64,000 nucleotides of DNA from Corynebacterium haematomassiliense. Lineage in GTDB: Bacteria; Actinomycetota; Actinomycetes; Mycobacteriales; Mycobacteriaceae. The stretch is from assembly GCF_013978595.1 (NCBI RefSeq), contig NZ_JACDTZ010000001.1, positions 1-64,000 on the forward strand, given 5' to 3'. Positions 53,136-62,405 of this stretch are shown piece after piece. Under the pieces are notes generated by a model. It did no database searches, was not told the DNA's origin, and worked only from the letters and a program-made list of their open reading frames with translations. The first letter of the stretch is position 1. Every line of letters begins with the position of its first letter. The position numbers and the translations under genes were made by a program.

Positions 53136-54116
53136 ATGACCGATCTGATCAAGACTGAAGTACGCGACACCACCGGTGTGATCACCCTCGACCGCCCGAA
53201 GGCACTGAACTCGTTGAGCCCCGAGATGGCCCGCGCCATCGACGCGACGTTGAAGCAGTGGCGCGACGACGACGCCATCGAGCAGGTGGTCGTCCAATCC
53301 TCCGGCAAGCACTTCTGCTCCGGCGGCGACGTGCGCGCCGCCCGCGACGGCATCCTCGAGGGCCGCGGCGACGAGGTCGACGCGTTTTTCGCCGACGAGT
53401 ACGCGATGAACCTGGACATTGCGAACTACCCCAAGCCGTACATCGCGCTGTGCAATGGGGTGATCATGGGCGGCGGCATGGGCATCTCCGCCCACGGCTC
53501 GCACATGGTGGTCACGGAAGATGCCTTCGCATCCATGCCGGAGATGAACATCGGCTTCGTCACCGACGTCGGGATGTCCTGGCTGCTGCAGAATCTGCCG
53601 AAGCACCCGTCGCTGGCGCTGGGGAAGTTCCTCGCGCTGACGGGTTACCGGCTCACCCCCGACGACATGCTGGCCACCGGCCTGGCCACGCACAAGGTGG
53701 CCACGCTGGACGGGGTGCTCGACGGCATCGTCGCCGAGGGGCCCGGCTACCTCGACTCGGTCGCGGTTGAGCCGGGGGAGTCGCAGCTGCTTTCGCTTCT
53801 CGACGACATCGAGCCCACGTTCCAGGGCTCATGGGCTGAGATTCAGGGCAAGTTGGACGGGGAGTTGGCGGAGCTCGTCGCAAAGCTGACGGCGAAAGCC
53901 TCCCCGTCGTCCCTGGTCGCCGCCGCCGAGCTGTTCGCCGCCAACGCCTCGCAGGACCTCGCCGGGGCGCTGGACAACGAGCGTCGCTTGGGTGCCATGA
54001 TGACCCGCGAACCAGACTTCGCAGAGGGGGTACGCGCGGTGCTCGTGGACAAAGACCAGTCCCCGAACTTCGCGCCGCAGCCAGAACCCGGCAAGTACCG
54101 GGACATTTTGCGCTAA
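53136..54116 (+). CDS. Enoyl-CoA hydratase/isomerase family, HIBYL-CoA-hydrolase-like
   Basis: The 326-residue crotonase has the oxyanion motifs HFCSGGDVRAARDGI and LCNGVIMGGGMGIS, and PEMNIGFVTDVGMSWLL, which resembles the PExxIGxxxDVG box of 3-hydroxyisobutyryl-CoA hydrolases in valine breakdown. The C-terminal extension is also of that type. It could act on another beta-hydroxyacyl-CoA. The ATG at 53136 fits a GGGGAAGC ribosome site. No other valine-degradation gene lies nearby. Confidence 0.8.
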   Translation: MTDLIKTEVRDTTGVITLDRPKALNSLSPEMARAIDATLKQWRDDDAIEQVVVQSSGKHFCSGGDVRAARDGILEGRGDEVDAFFADEYAMNLDIANYPKPYIALCNGVIMGGGMGISAHGSHMVVTEDAFASMPEMNIGFVTDVGMSWLLQNLPKHPSLALGKFLALTGYRLTPDDMLATGLATHKVATLDGVLDGIVAEGPGYLDSVAVEPGESQLLSLLDDIEPTFQGSWAEIQGKLDGELAELVAKLTAKASPSSLVAAAELFAANASQDLAGALDNERRLGAMMTREPDFAEGVRAVLVDKDQSPNFAPQPEPGKYRDILR

Positions 54117-54230
54117 GCGCTGCGCAATCGCGGGGGTGCAGCACCCGCACGCGGCCCCCGGACGCTACAGTAAGGGGGCGATTACGGGCGAAGAAATTGC
54201 CCCCGATTCCCACATGCAAAAGGAGCGACG

Positions 54231-55682
54231 TTGACCGAAACGACCAACCCCCGCGACGACTGGAACCACAAGCTCACCCTCGCGCAGGAGATGCTGCCGC
54301 TGATCAGCCGCCTGCACCGCGAGCACAACGCGGCGACCTCGGTCTACGGCCGCCTGCTGGTGGGTGTCACCGACATCGACATCATTAAGGCGCACCGCTA
54401 CGCGCGCCGCATCGACGAAAAGGAGCTCGCGCTCGACGAGACGCTGCCGATCCTGCGCGAGCTCGTGGAGATGGACCTCGGCACCGCCTCCATCGACCTG
54501 GGCCGCCTGGCCAAGGAGTACAAGCACTCCGACGAGAAGGACCTGCGCTCCTTCCTCGACCGTGAGCTCGCCGACGTCATCGGCACCTCCTCCGAGCTCG
54601 AGGCCCGCGACGTCGTGCTCTACGGCTTCGGCCGCATCGGCCGCCTGCTCGCCCGCATCCTCATTGCCCGCGAGGCGATGTACGGCGGCGTGCGCCTGCG
54701 CGCGGTGGTGGTGCGCAAGAAGGGCGACATCGACATCATCAAGCGCGCGTCGCTTCTGCGCCGCGACTCCGTGCACGGCCCGTTCAACGGCACCATCACC
54801 GTGGACGAGGAGAAGGAAATCATCTGGGCCAACGGCACCCCGATCCAAATGATCTACGCTAACGACCCGGCAGAGATCGACTACACCGCCTACGGCATCG
54901 ACAACGCCATCGTGGTGGACAACACCGGCGCATGGCGCGACCGCGACGGCCTGTCCAAGCACCTCGAGTCTAAGGGCGTGGATCGCGTCTTGCTCACCGC
55001 GCCGGGCAAGGGCGACATCCCGAACATCGTCTACGGCATCAACGAGGACATGATCGGCGAGGAGCGCGTCCTGTCCGCCGCGTCCTGCACCACCAACGGC
55101 ATCACCCCGGTGCTGAAGGTGATCAACGACCGCTACGGCGTCAAGCACGGCCACGTCGAGACCGTCCACTCCTACACCAACGACCAGAACCTCGCGGACA
55201 ACTTCCACAAGGGCAACCGCCGCGGCCGCGCCGCCGGTTTGAACATGGTGCTCACCGAGACCGGTGCCGCCAAGGCCGTGTCCAAGGCGCTTCCGGAGTT
55301 CGAGGGCAAGCTCACCGGCAACGCCATCCGCGTGCCCACCCCGGACGTGTCCATGGCCGTGCTGAACCTGGACCTGGAAAAGGACGTGGAGAAGGACGAG
55401 GTGAACAACTTCCTGCGCCGCGTGTCCACCCACTCCAACCTGCGTCAGCAGATCGACTACATCAACTCCCCGGAGGTCGTCTCCACCGATCTGCTCGGCA
55501 CCACCCACGCGTCTGTGGTGGACGGCCTGGCCACCATCGCCTCCGGCAACCACCTCGTGCTCTACGTCTGGTACGACAACGAGTACGGCTACTCCCACCA
55601 GGTGGTCCGCGTCGTCGAGGACATCGCGGGCGTGCGTCCGCGCGTGTTCCCGGAGCGCAAGGACCCGGCTGAGATCCAGTAA
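54231..55682 (+). CDS. gapB: Glyceraldehyde-3-phosphate dehydrogenase GapB/GapX (long form)
   Basis: The 483-residue enzyme is about 140 residues longer than classical GAPDH because of an N-terminal helical extension (1-125). The NAD domain starts at VVLYGFGRIGRLLARILIAR. The catalytic Cys lies in SAASCTTNGITPVLK, where the usual CTTNCLAP has Gly in place of the second Cys. C. glutamicum GapB/GapX has the same long form and works in the gluconeogenic direction. The TTG start has a strong AAAGGAGCGACG site, and 114 nt separate it from the upstream gene. Confidence 0.9.
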   Translation: MTETTNPRDDWNHKLTLAQEMLPLISRLHREHNAATSVYGRLLVGVTDIDIIKAHRYARRIDEKELALDETLPILRELVEMDLGTASIDLGRLAKEYKHSDEKDLRSFLDRELADVIGTSSELEARDVVLYGFGRIGRLLARILIAREAMYGGVRLRAVVVRKKGDIDIIKRASLLRRDSVHGPFNGTITVDEEKEIIWANGTPIQMIYANDPAEIDYTAYGIDNAIVVDNTGAWRDRDGLSKHLESKGVDRVLLTAPGKGDIPNIVYGINEDMIGEERVLSAASCTTNGITPVLKVINDRYGVKHGHVETVHSYTNDQNLADNFHKGNRRGRAAGLNMVLTETGAAKAVSKALPEFEGKLTGNAIRVPTPDVSMAVLNLDLEKDVEKDEVNNFLRRVSTHSNLRQQIDYINSPEVVSTDLLGTTHASVVDGLATIASGNHLVLYVWYDNEYGYSHQVVRVVEDIAGVRPRVFPERKDPAEIQ

Positions 55683-55690
55683 CTAGCATC

Positions 55691-56131
55691 ATGTACCGCA
55701 AAATCGCAGCCCTAGCCAGCTTGTTCGCGCTGGCCGGCTGCGGCGCGCATGGCACCGAGCTGGGGCTTGAAGACGCCGCGCTGGCTGGCGACTTCACCGT
55801 CGCGGACGTGGCAGGGCCGGACGTGGAGCGGGCCTACGTGTTCTGCCCGTACACGGACAAGGCCGAAGCGCAGCGCCTCGGCTTCGACTCGGACAGCGTG
55901 CCCGGCATCGACGACAGCTCCCAGGCCTGGGAGACCGCCTCCGGCATCGGCGTGATCGCCGGGGGCCGCGCGGAGATCGAGTGGTTTGACCCGCGCGCGG
56001 TCGACGCCTGCGGGCCGGGGGTGGAGCCGTACCAGGAGATCGACCCGGCGGCGCCGGTGCACACGGCGACGGAATCCCGCGAGTTCGCGGACGGCGAGAC
56101 CGCCGAGGTCACCGTCCTGCGGTTCGAATAA
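55691..56131 (+). CDS. Hypothetical lipoprotein
   Basis: The 146-residue protein has the lipobox FALAGC (Cys17) after a short signal. The rest is acidic and soluble, with YVFCPYTDKAEAQRLGFDSD and a C-terminal region rich in Glu. Two other Cys (52, 101 approx.) could pair. It begins 8 nt after gapB and its 3' end overlaps the convergent glycosyltransferase gene by 23 nt. No family recognised. Confidence 0.65.
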   Translation: MYRKIAALASLFALAGCGAHGTELGLEDAALAGDFTVADVAGPDVERAYVFCPYTDKAEAQRLGFDSDSVPGIDDSSQAWETASGIGVIAGGRAEIEWFDPRAVDACGPGVEPYQEIDPAAPVHTATESREFADGETAEVTVLRFE

Positions 56132-57239
56132 CCTCGTCGTAGTAGCCCAGCACCGTCTCGGTGGAGGCGCGCCACGTCCAGCGCTCGGCCTCGGTGCGCC
56201 CGGCGGCGGACATGCGCTCGCGCAGCTGCGGCTGCGCCAAAATACGCTCGATCGGGTCGGCCCACGCTGTGTCGGGAGCCTCCGGGTCAACCAGCACGCC
56301 GGTTTCACCGTCCGCCACCACAAACGGCAGCCCGCCAGCCTTCGCCGCCACCACCGGCACGCCCGATGCGAACGCCTCCAACGCGGCAAAACCCAACGTC
56401 TCCGTGGTGGAGGGAAACAGCAGCACATCGCCGGATGCGTAGGCTGCGCTCAGGTCCGCGCCGGACAAGTATCCGGTGAAGGTGGCCCAGGCGGGCGGGT
56501 TGGCGCGGAGCTCGTCGTAAAGCGGGCCCTCGCCCACAAACGCCAGGCGCGCGTTCGGGATGCGCTTGCGCACCTCTTCGACGATGGGGATACAGCGGTC
56601 CACGGATTTCTCCGCCGAGATGCGGCCGACGAAGATGACCAGGGGGTCGTCCGGATGGCCGTCGGAAAGCACACTGCGCATCTCGCGGGTGCGCGCGGCG
56701 GGGGTGAAGCTTGCCGTATCCACCGCCTTCGGCCACAGCCGCACGTTGGAAATGCCGTAGTCGGCCGCCTTGTCCATCATCGGGCCCGAGGTGACCAGGT
56801 TCAGCCCCGCGCGGCCGTGGAAGGTGCGCAGCCCCCACTCGGCGATCGGCTTCACCCACGGAATCCCCAGCTTGAGGCAGTACTCCGGCACGTCCGTGTG
56901 AAACGACGCGATGACCGGGAAGCGGCGCGCCACCACCAGCGTGGACCAGCCCGCAGTCCAAATTGGGTTCACCGCGTGCACGATGTCCGGGTTGAACTCG
57001 CGAAGCCGCCGGTAGGTTTTCGGACCCAGCATGCCGTGCTTGACCTCCGGGTACACTTTCAGGCTGTGCGAGCGGATCGGCACCACCTCGAAGCCCGCGT
57101 ACTCGGCGGGCGGGTTGCCGGGCGCGAGGATGAGTACTTCGTGGCCCAGCTCGGCCAGTTGGTCCAGGTGTCGGGTGGTGCGGGTGACCACGCCGTCGAT
57201 TTTGGGCAGGAAAACCTCGGTGAGTAGCGCGATGCGCAT
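56109..57239 (-). CDS. GT4-family glycosyltransferase paired with SqdB homologue
   Basis: The 376-residue GT-B enzyme has an N-terminal EVFLPKIDGVVTRTTRHLDQL, IASFHTDVPEYCLKLGI, the donor-site motif FPSTTETLGFAALEAFASG (E-x7-E) and VVFVGRISAEKSVD-like core (VIFVGRISAEKSVDRCIPIV). It resembles the mannosyl- or sulfoquinovosyltransferase group (PimB, MgtA, SqdX). Its start follows the SqdB stop with no gap, so it likely uses the SqdB product (UDP-sulfoquinovose) as donor. That assignment is inference. MgtA/PimB-like mannosyltransfer is the alternative. Confidence 0.8.
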   Translation of the reverse strand: MRIALLTEVFLPKIDGVVTRTTRHLDQLAELGHEVLILAPGNPPAEYAGFEVVPIRSHSLKVYPEVKHGMLGPKTYRRLREFNPDIVHAVNPIWTAGWSTLVVARRFPVIASFHTDVPEYCLKLGIPWVKPIAEWGLRTFHGRAGLNLVTSGPMMDKAADYGISNVRLWPKAVDTASFTPAARTREMRSVLSDGHPDDPLVIFVGRISAEKSVDRCIPIVEEVRKRIPNARLAFVGEGPLYDELRANPPAWATFTGYLSGADLSAAYASGDVLLFPSTTETLGFAALEAFASGVPVVAAKAGGLPFVVADGETGVLVDPEAPDTAWADPIERILAQPQLRERMSAAGRTEAERWTWRASTETVLGYYDEVIRTAGR

Positions 57240-58436
57240 CTACTTCTCGCCCTGCGGCACGCCGGCGGACTGCGCGGCGGTCCACAGCGAGCGCGCCGGG
57301 ATCTTCGAGCGGTCCGCGCGGTCAGCGTACTTCTTCGCCACCTCCTCGACCTCCACGAGCAGGCCTTCTTCCAGCTTCGTCGGCTCCAACCCCAGGTCTA
57401 GGAATGCGTCGTTGACCACGTGGAGTTCGTTTTCGGCGGATTCCTTGCGCGGGTTCGGCACCATCTGCACCTCCGCGTTCGCAATCTTTGCGACGAGCTC
57501 CGCCAAATCCCGCACCCTGTGCGTCTCCGTCATCTGGTTGAAAATCTTCACGCGCTCACCGCGCGCCGGCGGGTTCTCCACCGCCAGCTGAATGCAGCGC
57601 GCCATGTCGCGGATGTGGATGAACGCACGCGTCTGCCCGCCGGTGCCGTGCACGGTCAGCGGGTAGCCGATCGCTGCCTGCATGAGGAAGCGGTTGAGCA
57701 CGGTGCCGTAGTCGCCGTCGTAGTCGAAGCGGTTGATCAGGCGCTCGTCGCGAAGCGTCTGCGGGGTGTGGGTGCCCCAGATGATGCCCTGGTGCAGGTC
57801 CGTGATCCGCAGCTCGTCGTTCTTGGCGTAGTAGGCGAACAGGTGCTGGTCCAGCACCTTGGTCATGTGGTAGACCGAGCCCGGGTTCGTCGGGTAGAGG
57901 ATCTGCTGCTCCACAATGCCGTTGTCGCCCGTGTCCACCTGCACGTCCAGGTAGCCCTCCGGGATTTTCATGCCGGCGGTGCCGTAGCCGTACACACCCA
58001 TGGTGCCCAAGTGCACGACGTGGATGTCCTGACCGGATTCCACGATCGCGGCGAGCAGGTTGTGGGTGGCGTTGACGTTGTTGTCCACGGTGTAACGCTT
58101 GTTGCGCGAGGACTTCATGGAGTACGGCGCGGCGCGCTGCTCGGCGAAGTGGATCACGGTGTCCGGCTGGAATTCCTTCAGGAACGCCAACAGTGCGTCG
58201 TAGTCGTGGGCGACGTCAATGTTTTCGAAGTCGATCTGCTTGCCGGAGGCTTCCAGCCACGCGGCCAGGCGCTCGTCGATAGTCGCGATCGGCGTCAGCG
58301 ACTCCGCGCCGAGCTCGCCGTCGATGCGGCGGCGCGACAGGTTGTCCACGATCGTGACCTCGTGCCCGAGGTCTGAAAGGTGCAGGGACGCGGGCCAGCC
58401 ACAGAATCCGTCGCCGCCCAGAACTGCAATTTTCAC
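57240..58436 (-). CDS. sqdB: UDP-sulfoquinovose synthase homologue (SqdB/SQD1)
   Basis: The 398-residue SDR-type enzyme has VLGGDGFCGWPASLHLSDLG (Rossmann loop), LGAESLTPIATI, HFAEQRAAPYSM, LGTMGVYG (Thr145), SVYHMTKVLD (Tyr189-x3-Lys193), and GTVLNRFLMQAAIGYPLTVH, each with a close counterpart in Arabidopsis SQD1 (Thr145, Tyr182, Lys186). SqdB makes UDP-sulfoquinovose from UDP-glucose and sulfite. GTG at 58434-58436 is used because AAAGGCGAGA precedes it. The upstream frame to 58520 has no support. The downstream GT gene is coupled without a gap. Confidence 0.85.
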   Translation of the reverse strand: MKIAVLGGDGFCGWPASLHLSDLGHEVTIVDNLSRRRIDGELGAESLTPIATIDERLAAWLEASGKQIDFENIDVAHDYDALLAFLKEFQPDTVIHFAEQRAAPYSMKSSRNKRYTVDNNVNATHNLLAAIVESGQDIHVVHLGTMGVYGYGTAGMKIPEGYLDVQVDTGDNGIVEQQILYPTNPGSVYHMTKVLDQHLFAYYAKNDELRITDLHQGIIWGTHTPQTLRDERLINRFDYDGDYGTVLNRFLMQAAIGYPLTVHGTGGQTRAFIHIRDMARCIQLAVENPPARGERVKIFNQMTETHRVRDLAELVAKIANAEVQMVPNPRKESAENELHVVNDAFLDLGLEPTKLEEGLLVEVEEVAKKYADRADRSKIPARSLWTAAQSAGVPQGEK

Positions 58437-58615
58437 TAATTCTCGCCTTTCTTTACGCACATTTCCGCACACGTTACCGCTGTCCGGGAACCTTTGCTGG
58501 GCGAACCCGAGTGCCCGCACCCCCGGCGCATTTTAATTTGGGAAGGGCATACAAATAAGTGGTAGCGTTCCCTGTGTTTTAGCGGTGTCGAAGCATTGAA
58601 AAAGTTGGGAGCAGC

Positions 58616-61600
58616 ATGTCCCGTCAGCTCAGTTCTGATCGTGCGCACGTCAAGCGCATTACCGCGGCGGCGACGGTGCTGGCGCTCGCCGGCGGGGCCG
58701 CCACGGTGCCGCTCGGCCCGGCGCTCCCGGTGGCGCACGCGCAGGTCGCCCCGGTTCCGCAGGAGGGCCTGAGCCACGGCGCGGTGCGCCAGACGTTCGG
58801 GGTGAACCCGGACTGGGAGGCCTCGGTCTTCTTCTCCGACGCGATGACGGTGGGCACCGTCGCGGTGGACTTCGTGCCGCAGAAAACAGGCCAGAGTGCC
58901 TTGGAGCGACCCGAGCAGGCACCGAAGGACGACCCGGTGTTCAACGTCATCCCGGAGACGGCGACGTACACGGTGAAGCACTACAAGCAGGTCAACCGTA
59001 GGACCGTCGAGGCCGCAACGTACGAAGTGACCGGCCGCAGGAGCCAGGCCGAAACACCGAGCGGCAACTGGGCCATCCGCATCGCGTACGACTTGCCGGA
59101 CGTCGCCGTCGAAAAGAACGACCGCCTCGCCCTGTTCGCCACCGGCATGGGGGCGAAGTACCCGAAGCCGCTCGCTGGCGGCGACATCCGCTTCACCATG
59201 CCACGCATCAACTCCGGGTTCGGCGGCACAATCCGGGTGCACAACCCCGATGCCGAGAAGGTGGAGACGCCGAAGCTGCTGCTGCAGCAAGGCACGACGA
59301 CCACCGACGTGCCGGTTGCCGAGGACGGCACCTACGAACTGACCATCAACGGCGCGTCGGGCACCTACACCGCCAAGGTGGTTCCGCCGGCAGGTTTCGC
59401 CTCGCCGGAGCCGAGGACGTGGGATGTAGCCAGCGGCGCGCCGGACCGCGACTTCGATGTCTACCCGATCACTGTGAGTGGCAGGCTTCTCGACGCCTCC
59501 GGTGACCCCGTGCAAGGCGCCACCGTGGCGATCGCCGGCCGCAACGCCATCACGGATCAGGACGGCAACTTCACCGTGACCAAGGTCCCGGTGGGCACGT
59601 ACGACTTGGTGTTCGGCGGGACCACAACAACCGAGACGAAAACGGTCAAAGGTGTTGTGGTGAGCGACCAGCGCGACAACTGGATCGGCGAGCAGCGGGT
59701 CAATGAAAAGCCGCAGTTCGGCACCGTGTCCGGCAAGGTGGTGGACCCGTCAGGCAAAGGTGTCGCGAAGGTGACGGTGACGGCTGGTGGGAAGTCTGCG
59801 ACGACCTCTGCCGACGGCACCTACTCGATCGCTGGGGTGCCGGCTGGTTCGGTGACGGTCGAGGTAGATGCCCGCACGGTTCCGAGCGGCTATTCCGTGT
59901 CTGCCGCGCAGCAGAAGGAGCTGACGACAGCTGGCCTGTCCGGCGTGGACTTCAAAACCACACGTGACACGGGCACCGTGTCCGGCAAGGTGGTCGACCC
60001 GTCAGGCAAAGGTGTCGCGAATGTGACGGTGCAGGCAGGAAGCGAGTCGGCTCAAACCTCTGCGGACGGCACCTACTCGATTCCTGGGGTGCCGACCGGT
60101 TTGACCACCATCAAGGTCACCGTGGTACCAACCAAGTACCTCATTCCCGCGGCGCGACAGGAAAACGTGGCGGTCGGCGGTGTTTCGGGCGTGAATTTCC
60201 CACTCGCGCTGAAGCCGACGCCGACGCCGAAACCGACGTCCACAACACCGAAACCGACCACGTCGAAACCGACCACGTCGAAACCAACCCCGTCGCCCAC
60301 CACGCCGAAGCTGACGACCGCGAAGCCGAAGCCGACCACGCCCAAGCCGTCGCCGACGACATCAAAACCAACGCCGACGCCCACACCCACGACGACGGCC
60401 CCGAAACCGACGCCGAAACCAACCCCCACTCCAACCCCGAAACCGACGACGACTCAGCCGCCGGCGCCGACGGTCGGCTCCGTGTCCGGCAAGGTCACTG
60501 ACGCTGCCGGCAAGGTGGTGCCGGGCGCGACTGTGACGGCTCGCGACGCAGATGGCAAGGAGTACACCGTCCAAGTCGCCAAGGACGGGACTTTCCAGCT
60601 CAACAACCTGCCGCCGGGAAACTACACCGTCACCGTCGGCGTGCCTAAAGGCCACGTTGCGCCGCCGCCCGCCAACGTGACGGTGAAGGCGGGGCAGACC
60701 GTCAGGCTGCCCGGGTTCGTGGTCAACCCTGAAAAGCCGAAGGCGCGGTTCGATTGGGACCGTGTGGTGGTCAAGCCCGGTGAAACCCAGGTCAGCGCGC
60801 CGAAGCGTTCCGGCGACACCACTTCCGCACCGAGTTTCCGCACGACCGGTGTCACAAAGGTCAGCCCCGACGGCAAGACCACACAGATCCCCGCCGAGGA
60901 CCGCTGGATTTCGGTGGAGAAGGACGGGACGGTCGTCGCCCGCCCGCCGCGCAACGCCGCGCCGGGCGAGTACCGCGTGGAGGCCAAGGACGCCGCGGGT
61001 CAGACGCATACCATCACCGTCGAGGTGGCGCAGCCTGCGCCGATGGCGAAGCAGCACGAGGTGCGGTTCCCGCTGATCCCGGTGCCGGCGGGGTCGACCC
61101 GCCAGGCAGGCCGCCCGCGCGCGCGAGTCACTGACGGCCCATTCGTCTACCAAGACCGCCGCGTTCCTGAGGGCGCGCGTTTCGACGTCGACCCGGCGTT
61201 CGCCAGCTGGGTGCGCGCTGACGACAACGGCCGTCTCACGTTCACCCCGCCGCGAGACGCCAAGCCCGGCATCCGCACGATCCCGGTGAAGGTGACTTTC
61301 CCCGACAACTCCGCCCGCACCTACAACGCGGAGGTGGAGATCGGGGATCCGCTGCTCGCCCTGACCACCGAGCTCGGCTACGAGGAGGGCCTGTCCGTGC
61401 GCCCCGGCGAGGGCGTCACCGTGCTGCGCACCGGTGCCACCGCGCTGCCGGAGGGCACGACCTTCAAGGTAGCGAGGGCGTCACCGTGCTGCGCACCGGT
61501 GCCACCGCGCTGCCGGAGGGCACGACCTTCAAGGTCGACCGTTCCACGCCGCTGGACGGCTGGGTCGCGATGGTGGACGCGCACTCCGGGGATCTGCGCT

Positions 61601-62391
61601 TGTTCGCCCCGAAGCAGGGCAGTGACGTGGAGGTTCCGGTGATCGCGTACTTCGCGGACGGGTCGTCGACAGAGCTCACCGCGGGCGTTCGCTTATCGAC
61701 GAGCTCCGCCCTATCCAACAAACATTCCCCCTCGTACGCCGACGTTTCCGCCGCCCCCGGCGGGACCGCGACGGTGGGGCTGACCGGTTCCGTGCCGTCT
61801 GGCACCACGTTCGTGGTCGTGGATGGTGGGGGACTGCGCAACGTGGACGTCGATAGGCAAACTGGCTCGCTGAAGATCCAGCTGGCCCCGGACGCGCAGC
61901 GCGACACCCCGTACACGGTGACGGTGCGCGTGCGCTACGCCGACGGCAGCACCGAGGAGATCGCCGCGAAGGTCACGGCCGTCTCGGACGCGGTGCGGTT
62001 TAGCCCGCAGGTCGCCGGCGGCGATGGCGCGTCGGTGCGCACCGGCCTGCCGCGCGGCGCGAAACTCGTCGACTTCGACCACACCGGGTGGGATGTCGCC
62101 TTCGACTCCGCCACCGGCGAGCTGACCGCAACGCCGAACAGCGACGTGCCCGCGGGCACCGTGCTGAAGGTGCCGGTCAAGGCGACATTCCCGGACGGCT
62201 CCACGAAGATTGTGGAGTACCCGGTCACGGCCACCGCCGCGCCGGAAACGAAGCCGCAGCAGGGCTCGTCGGCATCCGCCGGGTGGATCGCGGTGGTCCT
62301 CGGCGCGCTGGTGGCCATCGCGGGCGTCGGCTACGCGGCGTTTCTCAACCAAGACGCCATCAGGGCGCAACTGAAGCAGTTCGGATTCTAG
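58616..62391 (+). pseudogene. Large surface protein with repeated prealbumin-like domains, frameshifted by a 64-bp duplication
   Basis: Without a duplication at 61407-61535 the frame would run to 62391 and encode 1236 residues. As read, the first frame stops at 61642 (1008 residues), and the rest is open only from 61486. Domains: signal (1-43), a globular head, four CarboxypepD_reg-type modules (GxVSGKVVDPSGKGVA...SADGTYSI...GVPxG), a Pro/Thr/Lys-rich stalk (60206-60475), Rib-like modules with FPDNSARTYNAEV and FPDGSTKIVEYPV patterns, and a C-terminal TM (SAGWIAVVLGALVAIAGVGY). GGGAGCAGC precedes the ATG. If real, the frameshift loses the membrane anchor, which would release or inactivate the protein. 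It could also be an assembly error. Confidence 0.8.
61407..61535 (+). repeat. 64-bp tandem duplication (65-bp period)
   Basis: Bases 61407-61470 and 61472-61535 are identical, separated by a single A at 61471. Period 65 is not a multiple of 3, so the duplication shifts the frame. The unit encodes GVTVLRTGATALPEGTTFKV once in the intact reading. Confidence 0.95.
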
Positions 62392-62405
62392 AAAGGGACA
62401 CCGGC

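Noticed and set aside
54165..55598. Minus-strand 477-codon frame opposite gapB
   Set aside because: Shadow frame of GapB, composed of Val/His/Asp repeats.
60206..60475. Repetitive ACCGACG/CCGAAA stretch as a non-coding repeat
   Set aside because: It keeps frame and encodes the Pro/Thr/Lys stalk of the surface protein.
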